NCBI GenBank assembly: GCA_019752975.1
Contig: JAIELM010000557.1
Location: forward strand, 1 to 5,993
Direction of reading: 5' to 3'
DNA: 5,993 bases
DNA from: Undibacterium sp.
GTDB taxonomy: Bacteria > Pseudomonadota > Gammaproteobacteria > Burkholderiales > Burkholderiaceae_D
The position numbers were made by a program, and so were the translations under genes. Below the pieces are notes generated by a model. The model saw only the letters and a list, made by a program, of their open reading frames with translations, was not told the origin of the DNA and made no database searches. Numbering within the stretch: position 1 is the first letter of the stretch; every line of letters starts with the position of its first letter. Below, piece after piece: positions 1-5,964 of the stretch.

Positions 1-1
1 C

Positions 2-547
2 GTAGAAAAAATCATTGACGACGTACAATACACCGGTGGAGTCTTAGCTAGTGCGGAACAGTCGCCACACCGTCTGCTGTACACCACCCCGGAATTAAAA
101 ACCGCACTACACATGTCCGGCACACCGGTTGTTACCCTACGCATGGCGGCTAACAAACCAGCCGCCAATTTATCCGTATGGCTGGTGAGCTTGCCATTTG
201 ATGGCAAGGTGGTCGGCTCCGCTGGACAGCTCGGCGTCATCTCGCGCGGTTGGGCTGACCCACAAAACCACAAGTCACTCAACAAAGGCGGCAACTACAA
301 CTCAAAAGAAGCAGGAACACCCTTAGTACCCGGTCAATTTGTCGATCTGAAATTTGATTTACAACCTGGTGATCGCGTTATCCCAGCGGGAAAACGCCTC
401 GCCTTGATGATTATGTCGAGTGACCGTGAATTTACCTTATGGCCCAAAGCAGGTACAGAACTCAGTATCGAAACCGACGCCAGCTCAATTGGTTTTCCTG
501 TAGTCGGTGGTATGTCGGCGATCAAGGCTGCTTTTGGAATCAAATAA
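2..547 (+). CDS. Xaa-Pro dipeptidyl-peptidase, S15 family (C-terminal part, 5' end outside window)
   Basis: The frame is open from the first bases of the window to a TAA at 545-547, giving 181 residues of a larger protein. An ATG at 113 is an internal Met, not the start: the residues before it (for example LLYTTPELKTALHMSGTP) belong to the family's usual sequence. Known family features visible are the SGTP strand, SRGWADPQNH, the PGQF...DLKFDLQPGDRVIPAGKRLAL stretch and the SSDREFTLWP block near the end. This is the beta-sandwich (jelly-roll) C-terminal domain of S15 peptidases and the related CocE-like esterases. The Ser-Asp-His catalytic triad sits in the alpha/beta-hydrolase domain upstream and cannot be checked here. 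Such enzymes release X-Pro dipeptides from peptide N-termini. A CocE-like acyl hydrolase is the alternative, but the SSDREFTLWP ending favours the peptidase annotation. A terminator follows 30 bases after the stop, so it is probably the last gene of its transcript. Confidence 0.88.
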   Translation, partial: VEKIIDDVQYTGGVLASAEQSPHRLLYTTPELKTALHMSGTPVVTLRMAANKPAANLSVWLVSLPFDGKVVGSAGQLGVISRGWADPQNHKSLNKGGNYNSKEAGTPLVPGQFVDLKFDLQPGDRVIPAGKRLALMIMSSDREFTLWPKAGTELSIETDASSIGFPVVGGMSAIKAAFGIK

Positions 548-577
548 TCTAAACAAAATCCACAAGACTATGTGAAC

Positions 578-614
578 ACAAAAACCGCTCACCTTAATGA
601 CCAGCGGTTTTTGT
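578..614 (+). terminator. Rho-independent terminator, possibly bidirectional
   Basis: A perfect 12-bp inverted repeat has its arms at 578-589 (acaaaaaccgct) and 603-614 (agcggtttttgt), with a 13-nt loop. The stem has a G+C-rich head and ends in a run of five T on the plus strand and five A on the other side, so it could stop transcription in both directions. It lies 30 bases after the stop codon of the Xaa-Pro peptidase gene and separates it from the Cache/kinase operon. Confidence 0.85.
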
Positions 615-689
615 CCCAAAAGGTCATATGTGCTTTCTTGTAAAATGACCGAAAATGCGCCGTTAACATTCAAATAGCACCAAAGGGCG

Positions 690-714
690 CCTTATGGAAA
701 ATCTGGGTTAATTG
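690..714 (+). repeat. 25-bp dispersed direct repeat, copy 1
   Basis: The 25 bases starting ccttatgg match those at 4021-4045 in the same orientation at 23 of 25 positions, differing only at 697 (g versus a) and 708 (t versus c). The flanks on either side do not align. Copy 1 lies in non-coding DNA, about 75 bases after the terminator. It contains a five-codon frame ATG-GAA-AAT-CTG-GGT-TAA, probably without meaning. Its origin is unknown; it could be a remnant of a mobile or dispersed element. Confidence 0.6.
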
Positions 715-810
715 GTGACGTTGCCAAACCGCAACCAAGATACAACTCTTTTCTGCTTCTTTTCCGTCTAGAAAAAACTTAGCGGAGATTTTCCTTTATG
801 ATTTGAGATG

Positions 811-848
811 ACAGTCCGAACTGTTCATTGATGTTCATTGATGTTCAA
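811..848. promoter_or_regulatory. Cluster of inverted and direct repeats, candidate regulator-binding site
   Basis: Two tandem copies of gttcattgat lie at 823-832 and 833-842, followed by a partial third (gttcaa, 843-848), so three GTTCA half-sites are spaced exactly 10 bp apart, one helical turn. Immediately upstream are overlapping palindromes: acagt-N4-actgt at 811-824 and gaac-t-gttc at 818-826. The cluster overlaps and precedes the -35 element of the candidate promoter at 838-865. In-phase direct repeats next to a -35 are typical of activators such as OmpR/PhoB-type response regulators, but nothing here identifies the protein. Confidence 0.4.
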
Positions 849-865
849 GAAAATACTTCTAAAAT
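838..865 (+). promoter_or_regulatory. Candidate sigma-70 promoter of the Cache/kinase operon
   Basis: A -35-like TTGATG (838-843, four of six consensus bases) and a -10-like TAAAAT (860-865, five of six) are separated by 16 bases. Transcription would begin near 872, leaving a leader of roughly 145 nt before the Cache gene at 1017. It is the best match I found between the terminator and the gene, but it was picked by eye, the -35 is only moderate, and promoters nearer the gene are possible. Confidence 0.35.
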
Positions 866-960
866 GCCGCAGTATGTCCATTAAAGCATCAATCGCACTT
901 AGGCAAAATTAGGCTAGCTAGGAGTGGGGAATAAGGCAGTGCTTTAGTACAAGGAAGCGA

Positions 961-1059
961 ATGCAACAACGGCAGCGTCTGTTTTGCGTAAGCACTAATC
1001 AAAAATTGGAGCTAGCATGTGTTACAACCGCCTTACCCTCAATTTGCTGGTCGCCATGA
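961..1059 (+). CDS. Possible 32-residue leader ORF overlapping the Cache gene start (doubtful)
   Basis: An ATG at 961 is preceded by AAGGA at 951-955 with 5-nt spacing, a better-looking ribosome binding site than that of the kinase gene downstream. The frame begins MQQRQRLFCV and stops with TGA at 1057-1059, 42 bases inside the Cache gene in another frame. If translated, it would bring ribosomes across the Cache start codon and could couple or dampen its expression. The peptide resembles nothing I recognise, and there is no run of regulatory codons as in an attenuator. It may well be a chance frame. Confidence 0.2.
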   Translation: MQQRQRLFCVSTNQKLELACVTTALPSICWSP

Positions 1060-1508
1060 CATTTGCTAGCACTACTAGCTATGCCATTGAACGAAGTGAT
1101 GCGCAGGAAGCGATCGCGTTAATTCAAAAAGCACAGGCCTATCTTAAAATTAATGGAGTTCAGAAAGCTGTCATAGAATTTAACCGCTTAGACAGCCCTT
1201 TCAATTCAAAAAGTGAAATCAATCCTAAGGGCGATCTTTACCTATTCACACTCGATTCAAAGGGATATCAATCGGTACATGGCAAGAACCCCAAAATACG
1301 TGGCAAAGTCATGTTGGAGATGCGCGACGTCAATGGCATTTATTTAATTGCCGATATGGTGAAAATTTGCTTTGCTAGTAAAGAAGCTAGGGGCTGGACC
1401 AAGTATAGCTGGCCCAATCCCATCACGAAGACCGTTGAAGCCAAAAAGGCTTATGTGGAAAAAGTCCCTGAACTAGATTTATGTATAGGAACCGGAATCT
1501 ACAAGTAA
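1017..1508 (+). CDS. Secreted single-Cache domain protein (sCache_2 type)
   Basis: The 163-residue protein starts at an ATG preceded by GGAG at 1008-1011 (5-nt spacing). Residues 1-23 look like a signal peptide: a short Arg-containing start, the hydrophobic run LTLNLLVAMTF, and likely cleavage after SYA, which places the product in the periplasm. The rest is one small Cache sensor domain. It begins with the helix RSDAQEAIALIQKAQAYLK (26-44) and continues with the PKGDLYLFTLDSKG strands (70-83), the VHGKNPKIRG turn (87-96), the ARGWTKYSWPNP block (124-135), YVEKV (146-150) and the closing GTGIYK. This order matches sCache_2 domains, which bind small organic ligands in chemoreceptors and kinases. 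Here the domain stands alone, with no membrane anchor or output module. The kinase gene follows after 21 bases, so the two are probably cotranscribed. The ligand cannot be read from sequence; a role as a binding partner for the kinase is inference. Confidence 0.85.
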   Translation: MCYNRLTLNLLVAMTFASTTSYAIERSDAQEAIALIQKAQAYLKINGVQKAVIEFNRLDSPFNSKSEINPKGDLYLFTLDSKGYQSVHGKNPKIRGKVMLEMRDVNGIYLIADMVKICFASKEARGWTKYSWPNPITKTVEAKKAYVEKVPELDLCIGTGIYK

Positions 1509-1529
1509 ATTCATTGGAAATGACCATTA

Positions 1530-3785
1530 ATGATTGCTGCTAACACGCAACTACGTACAATAAGTGTCGTCTTCTATTTTTTTGTCTGTGCGACAGTCGC
1601 AGGAATCGTTGCTCAATCGTGGTGGGCGATTAAGCAAGATCGTGAAGTCACGCTAGCCTCTGAATATGAACATGGTCTCATTGTGGTGCGTTTGTTAGAA
1701 GAACACGCAACACAAACTGTTCTTGAAGCGGAGCGCAATTTCGATAACGTGGTCAGTACCATTTTTGCGGCAGAAAAAGAAGCACCACTTTCCGATACTG
1801 TCATTCGTAACATACTCACCAAGGCGCAACCATTCAATCGGGTGATGAAGGCCTTGCAGTTTGTCAATCCCAAAGGTGAAGCATGGGTAAGCTCTATCGA
1901 TTACCCAGCCTATCAAACCGATGCAGACGACCGTACCTACATCGCCTATTTGCTCAAACATACGAACGAGACCACGGCAATTATTGGCAGACCATTTCAA
2001 CGTTTTTATGATGGTGAACTAGTCGTTCCCATCGCCCGCAATGTCATATCCGAGTCGGGAATATATCTCGGTATCATCAGCACCGATATCAGCATTTCTT
2101 ATTTTAGTTCTGTATACGAACGGGTTGCAAAAGATAGCAAAGCCATGGTTGCGCTATTCACCAATGATGGTGCAATTATCGTCCGCTTCCCCTTCAATCC
2201 AGATCAAGTCGGTCAAGATCTATCAAAGTCGTCAATTGCCCAAAGCTTGAAGACAAAACCGGTCGAAGGTATGTTTGAAGACGCACATTTTTTGGACGAG
2301 TCACATTCCATCGTTCGACTCTATACCTACCGCAAGATCAAGACCTACCCGATTACCGCGATCTTTTCTCGTGAAACGCAAGCCGTACTTCTGCCATGGC
2401 AAGCGCGAACACAAACAAGGATTGCCTTTGCCGCAATCATCACGCTACTGACTTGTTCTTTGTCATTCTTTTTGTGGAGACAGTTTCTCCGTTTGCATCA
2501 ATCAGAAAAGTCACTTTTAGTCTCCCAAGAACATGTAAAGCGTAGCGAAAGCAAATTTACTAATCTGTTCGAATACTCGCCTGTTCCGCTTGCCTTATTA
2601 CGTGCTGATGATTATCAAATTTTAGAAATCAACAGCAGCCTATTGAAGCTCTGGGGCTATTCAAAAGATCAAGTAAAAGACCGTACGCTAGCTGAACTCA
2701 ATGTGTGGCAACACAAAAAAGATGCGGATACACACAATGCCATTTTGGAGGAAGATGGTTCCGTAAATCAATTTGAAGTCACCATGTTGGATCAATATGG
2801 CGACGGCATCACCTGTCAGATTTCATCACGGCGGATAGAAACAGACGGCGACAAACTGCTTATTTTTTCGCCCATTGACATCTCGCGCCTACGTGAGATC
2901 GAATCGCAAATACGCAATCTCAACGTACAACTCGAAGTCAAAGTGAGTGAACGCACACTCAGTTTAGCCAATGCAAATACGGAACTTGAGGAGGCGCTCA
3001 CAACCATGAAACGGATGCAGGACGAAATGTTGCGGACAGAAAAAATGGCTGCCTTGGGATTCCTTGTCGCAGGAATTTCTCACGAGCTGAATACCCCTAT
3101 CGGCAATAGTCTCATGGTCGCCAGCACGCTACACTTTAACACCGAGGCACTGTTCAATGAGATGGAAAGCGGCCAGCCACGTAAGACGAAAATGCTTAAT
3201 CTGATTGCAGAATCACGCAAAGGCGCCGATATCCTCATGCGTAATTTGGAGCGAGCAGCACAACTGATCACTAGCTTCAAGCAGGTCGCTGTCGACCAAA
3301 CCAGTGATAAGTATAGAAGTTTCGATTTGAAAAAAACACTGGAAGACGTTTTATCCACGCTCGAACCGATGTATCGTCGCACTTCCCATCAGTTGTTTAC
3401 CGATCTTGCTGAGGACATTAGCATGGATAGTTATCCAGGCGCCCTTGGGCAAATTCTCACTAACTTCATTACCAATGCCATCACCCACGGATTTGAACTA
3501 AGAGAAAATGGCGCTATGTATTTAACCACAAAGCGCGCTGATAATGATCAAGTCAAAATCATTTTTTCGGATGATGGGATGGGCATACCAGTCGATCACA
3601 TCAGCCGTGTGTTCGACCCCTTTTTCACCACAAAACTTGGCAAGGGTGGCTCTGGTCTTGGATTGAATATCGTCTACAATTTAGTCACAGAGCTCCTAGG
3701 CGGTACCATTTCTATAGACAGTAAAGTGGGAGTCGGAACACGAATAACTCTATTTATTCCGCTCCACGCACCAGTTAGAGATTGA
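1530..3785 (+). CDS. Membrane sensor histidine kinase: periplasmic Cache, PAS, HisKA, HATPase
   Basis: The 751-residue product senses a periplasmic signal and should autophosphorylate and pass phosphate to a response regulator. Order: membrane segment about 11-31; periplasmic region about 35-290 fitting a double-Cache (PDC) sensor, with FVNPKGEAWVSS and TNDGAIIVRFP at the usual places of its two subdomains; membrane segment about 298-316; PAS domain about 340-452 (FEYSPVPLALL, ILEINSSLLKLWGYS); a charged probable coiled coil about 452-508; HisKA with phosphoacceptor His518 (GISHELNTP); then the ATPase domain with N box (NFITNA, Asn649), G1 (DDGMGI, 681-686), F box (VFDPFFTTK, 694-702) and G2 (GKGGSGLGL, 704-712). 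All catalytic motifs are intact. No HAMP or receiver domain is present. An in-frame TGA at 1521 fixes the start at or after 1530. The ribosome site is weak (GGAAA, 1516-1520), suggesting coupling to the Cache gene 21 bases upstream. The only gene after it in the window is convergent, so the partner regulator is not adjacent. Confidence 0.92.
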   Translation: MIAANTQLRTISVVFYFFVCATVAGIVAQSWWAIKQDREVTLASEYEHGLIVVRLLEEHATQTVLEAERNFDNVVSTIFAAEKEAPLSDTVIRNILTKAQPFNRVMKALQFVNPKGEAWVSSIDYPAYQTDADDRTYIAYLLKHTNETTAIIGRPFQRFYDGELVVPIARNVISESGIYLGIISTDISISYFSSVYERVAKDSKAMVALFTNDGAIIVRFPFNPDQVGQDLSKSSIAQSLKTKPVEGMFEDAHFLDESHSIVRLYTYRKIKTYPITAIFSRETQAVLLPWQARTQTRIAFAAIITLLTCSLSFFLWRQFLRLHQSEKSLLVSQEHVKRSESKFTNLFEYSPVPLALLRADDYQILEINSSLLKLWGYSKDQVKDRTLAELNVWQHKKDADTHNAILEEDGSVNQFEVTMLDQYGDGITCQISSRRIETDGDKLLIFSPIDISRLREIESQIRNLNVQLEVKVSERTLSLANANTELEEALTTMKRMQDEMLRTEKMAALGFLVAGISHELNTPIGNSLMVASTLHFNTEALFNEMESGQPRKTKMLNLIAESRKGADILMRNLERAAQLITSFKQVAVDQTSDKYRSFDLKKTLEDVLSTLEPMYRRTSHQLFTDLAEDISMDSYPGALGQILTNFITNAITHGFELRENGAMYLTTKRADNDQVKIIFSDDGMGIPVDHISRVFDPFFTTKLGKGGSGLGLNIVYNLVTELLGGTISIDSKVGVGTRITLFIPLHAPVRD

Positions 3786-3859
3786 TCATACTTACTACAA
3801 TCGATGTCTGAATTATCCCCATCTCTACCAGCGATCAAAGTGATCCGCCTTTGTCCGCT

Positions 3860-3910
3860 GCAAACTAATCCGAGATTTCCCATTAGGCGCACCTGAGGTG
3901 CTAGGTTTGC
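3860..3910. other. Nested inverted repeats, possible three-way-junction fold
   Basis: An outer stem pairs gcaaac (3860-3865) with gtttgc (3905-3910). Inside it are two possible hairpins: ctaat/attag (3865-3869 with 3882-3886, sharing one base with the outer stem) and the perfect gcacct-g-aggtgc (3889-3901), whose one-base centre means it can only form an RNA hairpin by opening the inner pair. The arrangement suggests either a folded RNA or a DNA palindrome site. The individual stems are short, and no known RNA family is recognised. Confidence 0.35.
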
Positions 3911-3920
3911 GCTGACGGCG

Positions 3921-4002
3921 AATTTTCGGCCATTTTTGTTGCTCGTCGTTGCCAATAGCTCGCTATTGGCTCCTCATTAGCAGCAAAACTGTCTCGAAAA
4001 AT
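3921..4002. repeat. 82-nt imperfect palindrome (long hairpin) between convergent genes
   Basis: The top is a perfect 9-bp stem, gccaatagc (3951-3959) with gctattggc (3962-3970). After an internal loop of 8-9 nt per side, the arms pair again: 3921-3942 with 3980-4002 gives about 17 matched pairs over 22 positions and one gap, including ttttc/gaaaa at the outside and gc/gc at the inside. Either strand could form the hairpin, so it could end or stabilise both convergent transcripts. The size and shape also fit a small palindromic repeat of the REP or MITE kind, though I see no transposase ends and only one copy in the window. Confidence 0.6.
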
Positions 4003-4020
4003 GCATTCATCATCAAAAAT

Positions 4021-4045
4021 CCTTATGAAAAATCTGGGCTAATTG
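4021..4045 (+). repeat. 25-bp dispersed direct repeat, copy 2, covering the peptidase stop codon
   Basis: It matches 690-714 at 23 of 25 positions in the same orientation. It starts 18 bases after the long palindrome and runs through the TAG stop of the minus-strand peptidase gene (4041-4039) into its last codons. The differences are at 4028 and 4039. That a coding end and a distant non-coding region share this string suggests it arrived with an element or a recombination event (inference). Confidence 0.6.
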
Positions 4046-5964
4046 CTTCCAACATCGAGCTCGCCAACTTCAATATACAGTTGGCGAAGCTCTTCCGTCT
4101 TATCGGCAAAAATCTTAATCGCGTTTTTCAAAAGCCCTGGATCATTTAAGTCGATGCCAACCGAAGCCAAGAGCACCTTAGTCGGCGCATCAAAACCACG
4201 TCGCAATAAAGCTTGATAGCGTTTCGCAAACTCAGGTTCACTCTTGATTTTCGAAAATAAAGTAAATGAGGTAAGTCCAGAGTAGAGATAATTTGTGTAG
4301 TACAAAGGATCGTCGAAAACATGGGTCTTATCCATCCAAGCTTGCGCATTACCGACCTCGCTCATCGGCCAAATTTCATAGGGAGTAATCGCATTTTGGT
4401 ATAACTGTACGACATCCTTGGACTGTAGCATCGTGTTTCCTAACTTTGCTTCGTACAATGACTTTTCAAAGGCGGTTTCTTGTGCGCTACCAAATACTTC
4501 CAATGCGATCTTTTCGAGAAAGGATTCTAGTGCTGCGATTTTTTGCCTTGGGTTGTTGGCGTGCTCAGCAACATAATTCATCAGTAAAAGATCGCTCAAG
4601 ATCCCATGCGCTTCGAACATATACGCTGGGCCATTACGCTGGTAGGTTGCGAGACCGCTTTCGTTCATGATCTCTCTGTGAATCGCATGCCCTCCTTCGT
4701 GAGCAAGCGTCGCCACTCGTTTTAGGCTACCGTCAAAACCTCCCATATACACCGCTAACGGTGCGTCATAGACGGCGATCACCGTACCAGGCGCTTCGGA
4801 GCGATGGCTTCCGCCACTCAAACCTAGGCGACCATTTGCTGGATCGAGTAAGCGCTGCATACGTTGCTGAAAATCCGTGCCTAAGGGTTCTAACGCGCCT
4901 AAAATCAAGGGCCTTGCTTGGTCTAAGGACAAAGGCGGTGACGCTGTGCTACTTAATCTAACATCGCTAGCTCTGATCTCTTGCATTCCCAATTTTTTTT
5001 GAGCATGACTCTTTAATAGCTGCTGATAGCGGCGATACGCAGGTGCTTCAGCCGCAAAGCTAGCAAGTGTTTTCCCAAGTTCATTTGAAGTGGTCCCGAG
5101 CTCAGCATATTTTTGCTCAGCTGCATTCGGATATCCACGCTCTACCGCATCACGATTGAGGATATCAATTTGACTTCCAAGTAAGCTCGCAATCGCGGGG
5201 GCAGCCGCATCATAAGCAGTGGCAATTGTTGCCATGCGTGCTCGGTGTGCAGCCAACATTGAAGCACCGGTTAAAGCATTATTTGAGGGCTCTGACTTGA
5301 CAAGTTCTCCGGTGGGCTTGATGCCAGTGAGATTTGAATTTACTGCGTTCAATTGCTCTATACGCGCAGCATAAGTTCTTGCCACACTTTGTTGAAACGC
5401 CCTCGTTACTTTGCCACTATAGCGTTCGGTTTCAGCAGTTAAAGGGTGGAGACCTTGATCTTTGGCTTCGCCCAATACTTCCGCTGCTAAGGCTGCAAAA
5501 CGTCCTAACGAGGCAGCCCCTTTTTGCGAAACGGATTGTAGGCGACTATCAACCGCCGCTCTAAGCATAGTGATATCACTACGAACCATACTGTTCGCTG
5601 CAGACATCTGCTTATCATCAACATTATTGAGTGTCTGTAAGCGCGTGTATGCAGCATGCCTTTGCAAGGCAACGATCATGCTTTCAACCCGCTCTAATTC
5701 CGCCAACAGCTTGGGTTCAGTCGCATTTTTGCATGCTGCCACCAAATCAGAAACTTGCGCATGCAATTGTTGCCGGCGTGCGCTTTCGGTGGCGGCGTCA
5801 GGAAAATAAAGCGTCTCTGAAATACTGGCGAGCTGTGCGCCAGCCAGTGTATGGGTTCCCATCAAAATGGCAAATGGTAGTAGGTAGTTACGTGGAGAAA
5901 ATGACCTGAGTAATATTCGCTTGAATAAAGCAGAGCTGGCGGCGGTTTTGTGATGAAGTGGCAT
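4039..5964 (-). CDS. Exported M3-family zinc oligopeptidase (oligoendopeptidase F-like)
   Basis: The 641-residue product is a thermolysin-like zinc peptidase that cuts short peptides. The active site is HEGGH at 422-426: two zinc-binding His with catalytic Glu423, and Glu451 (in FEAHG), 25 residues later, as the likely third zinc ligand. A tyrosine-rich segment YYTNYLY (555-561) matches the substrate-binding tyrosines of the M3B/PepF group. The first half is helical, as usual for the family, and total length is normal. Residues 1-43 look like a signal peptide with an unusually long basic start (Lys, Arg to residue 25), a hydrophobic core (YLLPFAILMG) and cleavage near AGA-Q, so it is probably periplasmic or secreted, whereas classical PepF is cytoplasmic. 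No good ribosome site precedes the ATG and the frame stays open to the window edge, so the start is provisional. It is transcribed towards the kinase gene, with its promoter outside the window. Confidence 0.88.
   Translation of the reverse strand: MPLHHKTAASSALFKRILLRSFSPRNYLLPFAILMGTHTLAGAQLASISETLYFPDAATESARRQQLHAQVSDLVAACKNATEPKLLAELERVESMIVALQRHAAYTRLQTLNNVDDKQMSAANSMVRSDITMLRAAVDSRLQSVSQKGAASLGRFAALAAEVLGEAKDQGLHPLTAETERYSGKVTRAFQQSVARTYAARIEQLNAVNSNLTGIKPTGELVKSEPSNNALTGASMLAAHRARMATIATAYDAAAPAIASLLGSQIDILNRDAVERGYPNAAEQKYAELGTTSNELGKTLASFAAEAPAYRRYQQLLKSHAQKKLGMQEIRASDVRLSSTASPPLSLDQARPLILGALEPLGTDFQQRMQRLLDPANGRLGLSGGSHRSEAPGTVIAVYDAPLAVYMGGFDGSLKRVATLAHEGGHAIHREIMNESGLATYQRNGPAYMFEAHGILSDLLLMNYVAEHANNPRQKIAALESFLEKIALEVFGSAQETAFEKSLYEAKLGNTMLQSKDVVQLYQNAITPYEIWPMSEVGNAQAWMDKTHVFDDPLYYTNYLYSGLTSFTLFSKIKSEPEFAKRYQALLRRGFDAPTKVLLASVGIDLNDPGLLKNAIKIFADKTEELRQLYIEVGELDVGSN
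4057..4092 (-). other. Strong hairpin inside the 3' end of the peptidase gene
   Basis: Arms 4057-4068 (gagctcgccaac) and 4080-4092 pair over 12 bp with a single bulged base at 4087 and an 11-nt loop. It spans the codons for ELRQLYIEVGEL, ending 15 bases before the stop codon. On the minus strand there is no T-run directly after it (the first, ATTTTT, is near 4027-4032), so it is not a standard terminator. It could protect the 3' end of the mRNA or be a coding accident. Confidence 0.4.

Larger units (their letters stand above)
548..1016. other. Intergenic region between the S15 peptidase gene and the Cache/kinase operon
   Basis: This 469-base stretch holds no convincing protein gene. From left to right I see the terminator at 578-614; a short inverted repeat ggtcat/atgacc at 622-627 and 645-650 with a 17-nt gap; one copy of a 25-bp repeat (690-714) found again at 4021-4045; an A+T-rich segment around 740-800; a cluster of inverted and direct repeats at 811-848 on a candidate promoter; and a presumed leader of about 145 nt containing a possible 32-codon ORF that starts at 961. 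A 7-bp inverted repeat (agtgctt at 938-944, aagcact at 990-996) could fold the leader just upstream of the Cache gene's ribosome binding site. An unrecognised small RNA cannot be excluded. Confidence 0.6.
3786..4038. other. Convergent intergenic region rich in inverted repeats
   Basis: These 253 bases separate the 3' ends of the kinase gene (plus) and the peptidase gene (minus). A minus-strand open frame crosses 3674-3955 but overlaps the kinase's C-terminus antisense and shows no recognisable domain, so I do not call it. Contents: gatca-aag-tgatc at 3833-3845, a possible branched fold at 3860-3910, an 82-nt imperfect palindrome at 3921-4002, and the start of the second 25-bp repeat at 4021. 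There is no standard hairpin-plus-T-run terminator for either gene, so these structures may do that job, or the block may be a repetitive element that settled between convergent genes. Confidence 0.6.

Noticed and set aside
113..547. ATG at 113 as the start of a separate small protein
   Set aside because: The same frame continues upstream to the window edge with sequence typical of the S15 C-terminal domain, so this Met is internal.
622..650. ggtcat/atgacc inverted repeat as an operator or second terminator
   Set aside because: Only 6 bp with a 17-nt gap and no T-run; such pairs are expected by chance in this length of DNA.
694..711. Five-codon frame ATG-GAA-AAT-CTG-GGT-TAA, also seen in the second repeat copy as ATG-AAA-AAT-CTG-GGC-TAA
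   Set aside because: Too short to argue for translation; its conservation is explained by the 25-bp DNA repeat, and neither copy has a clear ribosome site.
3674..3955. Minus-strand open frame of 93 codons across the end of the kinase gene
   Set aside because: It lies largely antisense to the kinase ATPase domain and repeat-rich intergenic DNA, and shows no recognisable domain; a chance frame is more likely.
3949..4149. Plus-strand open frame of 66 codons over the palindrome and peptidase 3' end
   Set aside because: It runs antisense to the peptidase gene and through inverted repeats, with no ribosome site or domain; treated as a shadow.
4993..5000. Run of eight T (A on the coding strand) in the peptidase gene, a possible slippage or phase-variation site
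   Set aside because: It encodes in-frame Lys-Lys, the frame is intact on both sides, and a single run of eight is weak evidence for programmed slippage.
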